From Xylogone sp. PMI_703 (lineage: Eukaryota > Ascomycota > Leotiomycetes): 64,000 bases of DNA. The stretch lies in assembly GCA_021399445.1 (NCBI GenBank), contig JAJTUQ010000004.1, forward strand, positions 6,448,001-6,512,000, given 5' to 3'. This document shows positions 33,548 to 43,576 of this stretch, piece after piece; position 1 is the first letter of the stretch, and every line of letters begins with the position of its first letter. The notes under the pieces are model-generated. The model did no database searches. It was not told the DNA's origin and saw nothing but the letters and a program-made list of their open reading frames with translations. The position numbers and the translations under genes were made by a program.

Positions 33548-34861
33548 ATGAGCGACTTTGACGATGTCCTAGCTGAAATTACTGCTCGTGGGGCTGATGG
33601 CATCCCGGGCTGCGTACTTGCTGCAGTAGATAGGAGTGGTTAGGAACAGTCCCCATAATATAACTTCTTGGTTTGAGGATTATGAGCTAACATTTCTAGT
33701 AGGGGATGTATTTATTTCAAAATCTGCGGGTTATAACAGCGTCGCTCCAGACGCCAAGCCACTTGATCCCGATGCTACGTTCTGGATTGCGTCCTGCACA
33801 AAACTCGTCACTGCAATTGCAGCATTGCAGTGTGTTGAGAGAGGGCAAATAAGTCTTGATGAGCCCATTGATCATATTCTTCCTGAACTTGCTAATCCTG
33901 AAATCATCCTGGCTGTGCCGGAAAGTGGTGGTTCATTGAAAACTTCGCCAGCTACTATGAAGATCACATTGAGAAATCTCCTATCGCACAATAGTGGGAT
34001 TGCCTATGATATGTTTAATCCACAACTTGTAGCATGGAGAGCTGCCCGAGGAGAGGCTCCACTTGGATTGAGCGGACGAGTAGTTGATGCTTATAACGTC
34101 CCCCTGTTGTTCGAGCCGGGTGAGGGTTGGGCATATGGTGGTGGTATTGATGTGAGAATCCCCTACCTTACACCTGTTCCAGCTCTATTACATGCTAACT
34201 AGACTTATTGAAGTGGGCTGGTGAGATAGTAGCTCGATTGAATAAAATAACACTTGAAGAGTACTTTCAAAAGCACATATTGGGACCACTAGGCATGAAG
34301 TCTACAACTTTCCGTCTAGAAAAGCATCCCGAAATCAAGCAGCGTCTTATGAGCATGACAGGTAGGACGGATGATGGGGGACTAAAAGAAATCACGAGAT
34401 CATGGCCAGACTTTGCGCCTGAAGATTGTGGTGGTGGAGGACTATATTCATCGGTGCCAGATTACCTGAGGTTGATTGGCGATTTAATTAAAGATAAGCC
34501 AATTCTATTACAACTAGATACCATTAAAAGAGAACTTTTCACGCCCCAATTCGACAGAGGATCAGCTTCTCTCAAGGGGTTGATAGAAGCAGCAGATACC
34601 GTGTCGGCCATGACTGGGGTGAAAGGGGTTAACGAACATGTCAACTGGACTCTAGGTGGACTTTATATCCAAGAAGACATAGGCAGCTTGAAGAGAGGTA
34701 CACTAGCATGGGGAGGGCTCCCTAACTTGTCTTGGTTCATAGACCCGGAATATCGTATTGCTGCTCTCTGTGCTGGACAGCTCATGCCTCCCGGAGACGA
34801 GAAGAGTATACGCATTGCCCAACGTTTCTTGGAAGAAGTCTGGCTTTGTAAAGATATATGA
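33548..34861 (+). CDS. Serine hydrolase/acyltransferase of the class C beta-lactamase fold (EstB/LovD-like)
   Basis: Exons 33548-33638, 33700-34151 and 34214-34861 give 396 residues. An alternative acceptor three bases later at 33702 would drop one residue. The nucleophile motif SxxK is SCTK at 62-65 in FWIASCTKL. YGGGIDWAGEIV matches the Tyr region of the family, and WGGLPNLSWF sits near the C-terminus in place of the KTG/HxG motif. No signal peptide, so cytosolic. Fungal members hydrolyse esters or lactones or transfer acyl groups (LovD). Next to a Baeyer-Villiger enzyme, opening of the resulting ester or lactone is a sensible guess, but the substrate is unknown. Confidence 0.88.
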
Positions 34862-34927
34862 TATCGCAGATACTCAAGGAGTATATACTCAACTACGTGC
34901 TTTATTATCTATTTTGTTCACTTATTC

Positions 34928-36575
34928 CTAAACTACGAGGTCTCGGTTATAACATACGTCCAGCAGATTGCTATCGTAAGTAAGATCTGTATTGATCCAA
35001 TCAATATTGGTTTGGGTTGTTATTGGGCTTTTGCCGTCCATTTCTAGGGGAAAACAGCAGGGCGAGACAAATGACCCTGAGGTTTTGCATTCCCACTTTG
35101 AGACCTCGCCTTCGAGTTCCGGATACTCAGCTAAAAATTCAGCACTCATCTTCCAGTTCGTGAGATCTGCAATTGCTTGGTCAAAGGCACTGGAAAACTG
35201 ATACAAACCAGTTGTTGTGTTCTTCATATAGCAGTCTCGGAATTCGAACGACCAGTCCAGGTGCAGACCTTTGGCAAAAAGACGCCAAAATCTATTGGAA
35301 CAGTAGTTATGCTCACTAAACATAAATCTGACCCAAACTCTTTGCCTATCCATGATAGTTAATCACACTATATCCGTTTGAAAGTCATGCGCAATGATTC
35401 AAGACTTACCATGGGACAAAATCAATCGCATGAGAATGGTTAAGCGTTTGAGGCTGCCTAGTTAGTCATCTGCATGTCAGCCTACGGACAACTTCTACAC
35501 GTTCATCCTGTTTAACCCACCTATCTCTGTACCAATATGGCACCTTGACCATTCTAAAAGGGGATGGATCAATTTCGTACTATAGAAATATCAGTCACCA
35601 GAGTGGAAAGGTTGAACTATGTGCTGAGGCTACCTCCAATATAGAGCGAAATCCTCGAAGTGCTGCCAAGCGCTCCACCTTTCCATAGGCTTTAAACAGG
35701 AGACAATCAAGCTGGCGAATTATTTCCCACAATGAATCTAGCTGGCCACGCCGTTGGACTTCATTCCACCCGGCCACCACAGCACGAACGGCAACATCTT
35801 CTGTTGGGCCCGACTTTGATATGAAATGTGTTGCGTTCTTCTGCCGCATTAATCCCACAAGATGATTTACATTTCGCCATATGTTATTTTGGCACAAGAG
35901 ATCCCCGAGATTCTTCGAACATGGACAATTGGAGATGAAATTATCCGGTAGTGATTCCGCCACTTGCCATGCATTCAAATCTTTAAATGACGAACTACTG
36001 TTTGAATTATCCAGTACAGTTCCTCCACTAGGTGGCAGGTACGGGGACTGAGAGCTATTTTGTTGTTCAGAAAGGACAGAAAGTGGAGTATCGTGAACCT
36101 GTCCATCCATTATTGACCAATTGTAGCATACTGAGCTACTGTCATATTCTGATTCGTCGTGAGCCATTATGATAATTTTAGTATTTGGCTGATGCTGATT
36201 GACACTTTTTGCCCTAGGAGACTCGTTCGTCTTGTTCTCTTTGCTTTGAGGTGACAGTATGAGTTTGACCCTTTGAGACTGCGTGATTTGCACGATACTC
36301 TCAAGCGTGTTAGCCAAAGCATCTTTTTGCTCCTTAACTTGTGCCAGCTCCTGTAATATGGCGCTCGTCTTCTCGGCCGTATTTTCCTGCTTAACAATAG
36401 CCACCATCTTCTCAAGCTCAGAAATGCGTGCTTTTGTTTTTAACCTATTCCGGCGCTGGAATAAACGGTCCTGTTCTCTCTTTCTGGCTCTTTTAGATGA
36501 CTCAGGCGCAGAAATCCCTGTCCGCGTAGATGCAGAAGACAGAATTGCTTCATTACCATGGTCGTGGGGTTCCAT
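34928..36575 (-). CDS. bZIP transcription factor with C-terminal DUF3425 domain
   Basis: Four exons: 35634-36575, 35521-35579, 35410-35457 and 34928-35345, 488 residues. Exon 1 carries the basic region and leucine zipper (RKREQDRLFQRRNRLKTKAR, then heptad Leu from SELEKMV on, about residues 30-95). Read alone, exon 1 runs into an early stop. Splicing two short exons restores a DUF3425-like domain (PYWYRDR, HSHAIDFVPWQRVWVRFMF, FWRLFAKGLHLDW). The third intron has a CTAAC branch point. bZIP-DUF3425 proteins are common local regulators in Eurotiales clusters. A CGGTCCG copy and GACGTC palindromes are nearby, so control of the neighbouring pathway is a reasonable inference. Confidence 0.85.
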
Positions 36576-36689
36576 CTTTGACTTGACAATAAATCTATAT
36601 GTTGATTGTATATCAAGAGTCGCACGAAGTTCTGGTCCAGCATAGATTTATTTTTGAACCTTACCTAGGTTGACCAACAAGGCGAATCT

Positions 36690-36696
36690 CGGACCG
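36690..36696 (-). promoter_or_regulatory. CGGTCCG element upstream of bZIP gene
   Basis: CGGTCCGAG on the minus strand, about 115 bases before the bZIP ATG. The same heptamer occurs in three other promoters of this cluster. Confidence 0.35.
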
Positions 36697-36744
36697 AGCT
36701 CCTCTTACGACCTAGAATATACGCCGTCAGTCCACTTGACGCTC

Positions 36745-36999
36745 TCCCCTCCGCTGGTGGAAATGGCTCACAGTTATGCAACTTTATACAATTATACCTT
36801 TATGATAGAATTTTTTTGATCTCATTGGTACGTCTGAGGTGAGTTTAATTGTGCAGACCCACACATTGCACAAATCTTGAATTGCCAGATTTTCATTAGC
36901 TCACTTTACAATCAGATTAGAGTAGTATTGGCCAATTGAATGCCAGCAATAAAGCTATGCATTTGCATAACTGTAAGCCATTTCCACCAGCGGAGGGGA
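36745..36999. mobile_element. MITE-like element with 37-bp terminal inverted repeats
   Basis: Arms at 36745-36781 and 36963-36999 are reverse complements over 37 bases with one mismatch (c/t). Each has the outer end TCCCCTCCGCTGGTGG and the inner part ending in TTATGCAA. The enclosed ~180 bases are AT-rich and non-coding. No clear target-site duplication is visible beside the arms. Size and structure fit a non-autonomous DNA transposon; a chance hairpin of this length is very unlikely. Confidence 0.7.
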
Positions 37000-37820
37000 T
37001 AACCTTGCTCTCTGCACTATGCTACGGAACACCTGCCAGTACTAGACCATAGGTAAGGAGTCGAACGTAATCGCATTTAATAAGCCTTAACATGTCATTC
37101 TTCTATTGTACCGTATTTACTTTATAGTCTCCATGATGTTAGCTGATCACGCCTCACTTTCTCCACATTGGATTTACCGGGGTGAGCGGAGACATCTTGA
37201 GGAAGTGAAGAGTGGATCCAACTTATTACACTATTGTGGTAGTATCGAGTAGCCCTTTTTGGCTAGTGGTCTAAGAGCTCACCACTGAACAGCGTAGAGT
37301 AGACAACCACTTCTTACTGAGTTCAACTATCGCAATTTATTGGTATAACAACAAGGAGAGCACAATAGAACCAAAATAAAAAGCAATAGACGTAACAATT
37401 TTGATGAATCTATTTCTTGTAACCTTTATTCAGCAACTGGACTGCGGCCGTCTTTATAATGGTTTCAGGGTTGCGAAATCTGTGATCCTGTCCATATATC
37501 TACCAGCCTTGATCAAGCCAGCTTCGAAACAGAATTCTCAATAATTCTATAATCCAGGGATTTTTATATACGGCAGATGCAATTATACATTGTGGGGCTT
37601 CGTCCGCAGCTATTATCCCAGCTAAAATTCTTTGATATTACCTATATTCACACAATAACATGATAACTTTTAGCTACATCACAGCATTATATGAAATGAA
37701 GGTAGTTGTACCTTCATTTACAAGCCATAGTTAAGGCCTATAACTTTTATTATTCCATGAGAAGCTGATGTTTGTGAGAAAAGTCTATCAAAACACGGAC
37801 TATACTATACATGAAGATGT

Positions 37821-40298
37821 TTACTCAACCCTGCAAAGAACTACGCCTTCATTCACCGCGTCCCCAATCTTCCACGGAGTATGAAATTTGCCATTCGCTC
37901 GTACGGAAATGTTCATTTCCATTTTCATACTCTCAACCACCATGACACTCTCACCCGCCTTCACATCGGACCCGACGCTCTTCAGGATGGACAGGATTTT
38001 ACACGGCATTGGGGCTTTCACTGAGGTCTCAGTTTGCTCTCCTATGCTAGCTGCAATCTTTCGACGATTATTGAAATATGAGAGCAGTGTATGGCGGTGA
38101 TACTCCACCCACTCGCCAAGAAGTGGAATATGACATAAAATACTGGCTGTGCCGTCAAATCGAGATGCACTTCTAAGGATCACATAAGCACTAGTCTTCT
38201 GACCATTGATGGAAACTTCCATATGGGTCGGAGGAGACTGCTGAGGGGCAACTGGCACGTTCTCTGTAGGAATTGTCGTCCATCTCGTAATTTTCGCTCG
38301 GTATGGCTTGGAGTTGGTCCAGTGTTGACTGTTACGAAGAAGCTGACTAATTGTATTGTACTCATGGGTAAGCTCCTTGGCTGGCGATACACTGTCTTGT
38401 ATACTTGAGCTGTTTGTGTTAGGGCTCTTTTCTGTAAAGAATCGGTGAAGATGAATATCCTCTTCTATTGTACCGGGATCACCCTTACGGCTGTCTGGTT
38501 GTCGCACACATAGAAAGGAGGTGGAAAATTCGTCGGTTCGGTTGTTTGATTTACTTGTGCTTCCTAGGGATATTACTTCAGTCTGAAGATGAAATGGGTC
38601 ATATGACTGATTGTGAAAACGTTGGCGAACACCTCTGAATGCTGTGTTCGAAGATTGAGAAGAGGATAGATTTTGTAGGTAGAGACTGGGGATGATCGAA
38701 AGGTGTGACGGTACGTTGCCCTGACTCGAGATCCCCAATAGCTCTTCCAAGTATGTAGCAATAAACGATGTTTTGTATCCAGGATCATGGAATGCCGGAT
38801 GCTGCAGGCAGCTCTGCAAGAAGTATTGGTTAGTTTTGATGCCAATACAGGCAGTATTTGCCAATTCTTTCAGCATGGAAGCGATAGCAAGGGCCCTAGT
38901 TGGTGCCCACACGACGATCTTGGAGATCATTGAGTCAAAGTATATTGAGACTGTACCGCCAGTCTGAATAGCTGTCTCATGTCTGACCACAGATCTTGTA
39001 CTTCGACCTTGTGATGCCGGGTGCCAGAGCGAGATCTTTCCGTGAACTGGAAAGAAGTCTCGATTAGGGTCCTCAGCACATAATCGGCATTCGATGGCGT
39101 GGCCCGTCTGTACAAGATTTGACATAATAGAGAGACTACTTAGTTTACCTCCGGCTGCAACGTAAAGCTGCAGAGAGACAATATCTAAGCCTGTAACCTC
39201 CTCAGTAATAGGGTGCTCTACTTGCAAGCGGGTGTTCACCTCTAGGAAGTAGTATTCCATTGTGGTGACATCCAACACAAACTCAACTGTACCTGCACCT
39301 TCGTATCCAATGAGCTGTGCAATATGTACGGCTGTCTGAGCCATTCTCTGTCGGGTCGCGATATCCAGAAAAGCGCATGGGCTCTCCTCGATAACCTTCT
39401 GATTTCGCCGTTGCACCGAGCAATCGCGCTCAAAAAGTGGGACTATTTCCCCGTACTGGTCACCGATAATCTGGATCTCGATATGTTTACTGGACTCTAT
39501 AAACTTTTCTAGAATGCAGTCACTCGAACCAAATGACCGCTTTGCCTCTGATTGCGCTCGATCAAGCTCTGCCTGTAAGTGTGCTGGCTCGCGGACGATG
39601 CGCATTCCCTTTCCGCCGCCTCCTGCCGAGGCCTTCAAGATGACCGGATATCCAATCTCTTCAGCTGCCATTTTAAGATCAGCAACGTCCTGGCTAGATC
39701 CCGAGAATCCTGGAATCAGTGGCACATCAGGTGCATGTTCTCGAAGATACTCCTTGGCACTGCGTTTATCTCCCAATGTGGACATGGCAGCTGAAGTTGG
39801 CCCAATGAATACCAGCCCTGCTTCACGGACACGGTCTGCGAACTCGGGGTTCTCGCTCAAATATCCATAGCCAGGATGAATAGCCTGTGCCCCGCTGTCA
39901 ATGGCTCTCTGAACCAAGAGGTCAATGTCAAGGAATGGATTTTTGGTGCTCTGCTCGATGCTGCCGAGCTGAATGGCTTCATCTGCATCCGTGATGTGTC
40001 TCGAAAGAGAGTCCCTACAAGCATATGTTAGACGAAGATGGCCCAAGGTTCCATACTAGCCAGTACTAGCAGCTCATGCAGGCTGTGAATGTCCATTGAT
40101 ATTGACGTACTCAGTAACATATGCGGCCACCGACTTCAAGCCAAGTTTGCGGCACGTTTCAATAATTCTGCAGGCAATTTCGCCGCGGTTTGCTATCAAG
40201 ACTTTATTAATAATCCCACCTGACGGAAGATCTGCTACGAAGAGAGGCCTGCCATCATGGCCTCCTAGAACTGGAGGTACCAGAGCATTCGCAACCAT
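37821..40298 (-). CDS. Biotin-dependent acyl-CoA carboxylase, alpha subunit (methylcrotonyl-CoA carboxylase type)
   Basis: Exons 40111-40298 and 37821-40014, 793 residues from ATG 40298. The biotin carboxylase part starts with [15 protein letters not shown] and has the ATP-grasp loop [14 protein letters not shown] and [18 protein letters not shown]. The C-terminal biotin carrier domain has the biotinyl Lys in [11 protein letters not shown]. One polypeptide with biotin carboxylase plus carrier and no carboxyltransferase is the MCC/PCC/geranyl-CoA carboxylase alpha layout. The partner beta subunit is the next gene upstream. The start is uncertain: the frame stays open upstream to ATG 40421, encoding a basic presequence-like leader, but a TAA at 40350-40352 interrupts it. 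The shared CGGTCCG element is at 40558. Confidence 0.9.
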
Positions 40299-41111
40299 GT
40301 CTCTCGACAATTCAGCACAGAGTCTGCACTGCGTAAATTGCAAAACAGCTTAGATGCGCCGGTAGCTAGCAACAGGTGTGTGTTTGAGAACCACCCTTCC
40401 AAGCCGAGTCCGCAGCTCCATTGAATGACAGCATCTATACATTGCGCGGAATCGGGTCGGATAGGGCCTCTGGGGAGGCCATCTCCAACCAAAACCGCCA
40501 GCCAATGACAGGCGAGACGGAGATAACGGAGACAAACCTTTCATGCTGGACAGGGGGCGGTCCGAAGCCGAAGGGGCTCCGTCTAGGTTGATCCAGGGAA
40601 GATCAGAGGCTGAGCGGCCCGACAGAAAAACAATGTGTCTGGCACAGGATCAGTAGCCGTGAGCAGGACCACTGTGACCACATCAGGGATAGTATTTTTA
40701 TTTTTTGGGGATTAAGAAATGATAGATTAAAGCGAACGAGCATGAGCATGGGATATCTCTGGCGCTCATGCGGATATCTCTGACTTTTAAAGTGTATTTT
40801 ATTTCCATGTAGCACTTGGTTTTTTCCAGGTGAAAACAAAGCACCCCCTCCAAAAAAAGTATTGAAACTACAATTTGGAGATAGTAAATCTGCCTATAAA
40901 TGTAAAAATTTTTGCAGATTCTTTACGAAGCAAAATAAAGAACCCTAGAACAAGAATTGCATCCAATAATCAATAGGTCGAAGTTATTTTGTTTTCGACT
41001 TACTGTTCAGATATTTTCTTTTTGTTCTAGTAAATTAACTATCTCACGAGTAAAATCGTCATTATATAATTAGTACATTATTAGTTACAACTGTACTTCC
41101 CTGCTGCATGC
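40299..41111. other. Intergenic; promoter and interrupted leader of carboxylase alpha
   Basis: 40350-40421 is a frame in phase with the carboxylase gene, ended by TAA. Upstream of it is the promoter with a CGGTCCG site. The left-hand ~500 bases are AT-rich 3' flank of the beta-subunit gene. Confidence 0.5.
40558..40570 (+). promoter_or_regulatory. CGGTCCG-type element, CGG-N7-CCG
   Basis: CGGTCCGAAGCCG, 260 bases upstream of the carboxylase alpha start. The CGG...CCG spacing suits a Zn2Cys6 dimer such as the one encoded at 48200-50617. Confidence 0.4.
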
Positions 41112-43210
41112 CTAAATACGAGCCAACAATCGGTGGTTACTCGTATCCTCAACTCTGGGCAGCTTTACTACCTCGAGACACATTCCGAGGACATCTCGAG
41201 TATCTCGAGGGTCAATTATTCCATCATCGATAAGCATGGCACTAGTCGAGTAGCACTCTGCATCTCGATATGCCTCATCACGAAGCCTCGTGGTCGAGGC
41301 TTTTTGCTCATCCGTTGCTTGAGCTTTGTTTTTTTGTGCGTTCGATTTGATTGTCTCCATGACACCTGCAAGTTGGTCCGGGCCCATGACACTACAGCGA
41401 CCACTCGGCCATGTGAAGAGAAATCGCGGCCGATAGCTACGACCACACATAGCGTAATTTCCGGCTCCGTATGAAGCACCAATAATGATACTGATATGCG
41501 GCACCTTCGAACAGCTGACGGCTGATACAAATTGCGCTCCTGCTTTAATGATACCGGCATGCTCCGCCTTTGGCCCTACCATAAACCCGGTGACGTTGTG
41601 AAAGAATATGATGGGACAAATCCTGCATGCGTATTAGTTAGCAATAATAATTTCTACGAACACACTGTCGTAAGGAGTAAAGAAGACGCAAAATAAGGAC
41701 CAGGAATGTGAAAAGGAAATTCACGTACTCCTGATTACAAATGCGGATAAACTGGGCTCCTTTCTGAGCCTCATTCGCATAAATGACAGGAGTTTGATTG
41801 GCAATAATACCAACTCGGAATCCTACACCGAATATTTAGCATACTGGTTGTCTTAGATGTGAAGAGTAAGTAAAATCTCACCATGTATGTGTGCCCAAGC
41901 CGTGATAAGATTGGTCCCGTATTTGGGCTTGAAGATTGAGAGGCGGGAATCATCAACTATCCGCAATAGTACCTCTCTCATATTGAATGGCTTGCGAATA
42001 TCGGGGTTGACTAAAGATAACATCTCATCTGCCGGGTACCGGGGAGGGACTGATACGTTGATATCCAGAGCGCGAGGTGGATCGGGACGCAGCATAGAGA
42101 CCCATTCGCGAGCCTTTTGAATAGCGTCAAACCTGAACGGCAGGGCAATTGTCAGAGAGTGCATCACCAGAAAAGAAATTTATGGGTTCCGGGAGACATC
42201 AATTTATCTTACTCATCAAGAGCAACTTGATCCGCGAGACCAGTTACCATCCCATGGATGCTAGCTCCTCCAAGTTCCTCAGCTCCAATAGTTTCTCCTG
42301 TTGCCATCTTCACGAGTGGAGGGCCGCCTAGGAACACTTGAGCTTGATTCTCCACAAATATCGTATAATCAGATAATGCAGGGTGATACGCTCCTCCAGC
42401 GGTTGAGGATCCAAAGACGATAGCGCAAGAAGGTTTTCCTTGTTGTGACCGAAGGGCTAGATCCCGGAAAAGCTGTCCCCCTTTATGGAACACTCGAAAC
42501 TGCTGTGGTAAGAAGACTCCGGCCTATTATTGTTAGATCTTGCTCTACCTGTTTTCGGAGCGTTGGCTGAAAAATCCCATACCGACTGCACTAGGGAAAT
42601 AAGAGGGATATCATTCTCAATTCCGATCTCCATGATCCTGTTGGTCTTGATAACTACGTTTCCGATTCTATTTAGTAACTCCACAATGCTCGAGCTAACA
42701 ATTGACCTAGAATAATATCTAACCTGTCATCTCGTTCCATGCGCCACCACTCTGCGTCGGAATATGTGACATGAGCAGGCAAGGTCGTCCGCTTAAGGTA
42801 ATAAGTCAACTAGAGTAGCACAAAGCCATTGCGTTAATTTTGATACCACTCACCATACAAGACCAATTCCTGCGATTAAGTTGGCGCATGAATTTGAATC
42901 TTTCATACGAAACCCCGCAAAGCATCCGAGCTCAAGGAATGGTGAGTTCGCATCTAACAACAATGCGATGCGATCTCTTGCTGTGTACCGAATGAGTTGG
43001 AAGAACACCGCCAGGATGGGAACACCCACGTAATAGTTGTCCACGCTCCCGGTGTCTTGACAAAGAAACTTCTTTCCCTTCGGAGGACACCTGCTTCAGA
43101 CTGTCCAAGAACTTATCAAGAATCTTTGTCCATTCTTTCCTGTTCGCCTCAAACTGGGGCTCCCGAATATCCTCTTCCGAGACTTGTACGGGGAAAAGCT
43201 GAGAAGTCAT
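41112..43210 (-). CDS. Acyl-CoA carboxylase beta subunit (carboxyltransferase)
   Basis: Eight exons: 43030-43210, 42854-42980, 42724-42791, 42583-42653, 42213-42523, 41882-42132, 41729-41822 and 41112-41622, 537 residues, all in phase. N-terminal carboxyltransferase motifs are RGQLLPRDRI, the oxyanion segment SSTAGGAYHPALSDYTIFV and LGGPPLVKMATGE. The C-terminal half has TPVIYANEAQKGAQFIRIC, FFHNVTGFMVG and GASYGAGNYAMCGR. It pairs with the alpha subunit 0.8 kb downstream to carboxylate a beta-methyl enoyl-CoA at the gamma position. The mid-region QFRVFHKGGQLFRDLALRSQ differs from the PDRDHFG-type segment of standard MCC beta subunits, so a substrate other than 3-methylcrotonyl-CoA is possible. 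It is divergent with the acyl-CoA synthetase gene. It ends ARI, at best a weak PTS1. Confidence 0.9.
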
Positions 43211-43576
43211 CGTGTCAAGCTATTCAGCAGACCTAAGACCTAGATTACGCTAAAAGTGAGTGAAATCTCCTCGTCCTCCCGTATTTTAATTCATGTCTTT
43301 CTCTGTTGAAGTGGAAGTCACCTCATCGTATAATTCCACGCGAATAATATCGGTCCGTATCCGGATGTATAGCGGAACGGTGCTAGCTTACAGGGCTTGC
43401 TCGGTACAAGGGGAATAGGGAAGCTTCAAACGGCTAGGGAATGGACACCGGATACTGTTTGAATATATCATTATTGAATACAGTCTTCGTATAAGTCATG
43501 GTTTTGCACTCTATACATTCTTCTTCAATATTGTTTGCTTCCCTTCTCCGTGTTGTCTCCCGAATTTACAGGCATC
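43211..43576. promoter_or_regulatory. Divergent promoter of carboxylase beta and acyl-CoA synthetase
   Basis: 366 bases shared by two outward genes of one pathway. CGGTCCGTATCCG at 43351-43363 sits near the middle, and a further AGCGGAACGG follows at 43371. A shared promoter with a common element supports co-expression. Confidence 0.45.
43351..43363 (+). promoter_or_regulatory. CGGTCCG-type element, CGG-N7-CCG
   Basis: CGGTCCGTATCCG, 141 bases from the carboxylase beta start and 214 from the synthetase start. Same half-site and spacing as at 40558. Confidence 0.4.

Larger units (their letters stand above)
36576..37820. other. Intergenic holding the bZIP promoter and a MITE-like element
   Basis: Upstream region of the bZIP gene and 3' flank of the carboxylase alpha gene. 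It contains the inverted-repeat element at 36745-36999 and a CGGTCCG site at 36690 (both listed). The rest is AT-rich without coding signal. Confidence 0.55.

Noticed and set aside
34928..35353. Separate 141-residue protein on the minus strand
   Set aside because: Its frame joins the bZIP exons by splicing and supplies the DUF3425 C-terminus.
40603..40839. Minus-strand frame upstream of the carboxylase alpha gene
   Set aside because: No start context, no family similarity and AT-rich composition; taken as promoter DNA.
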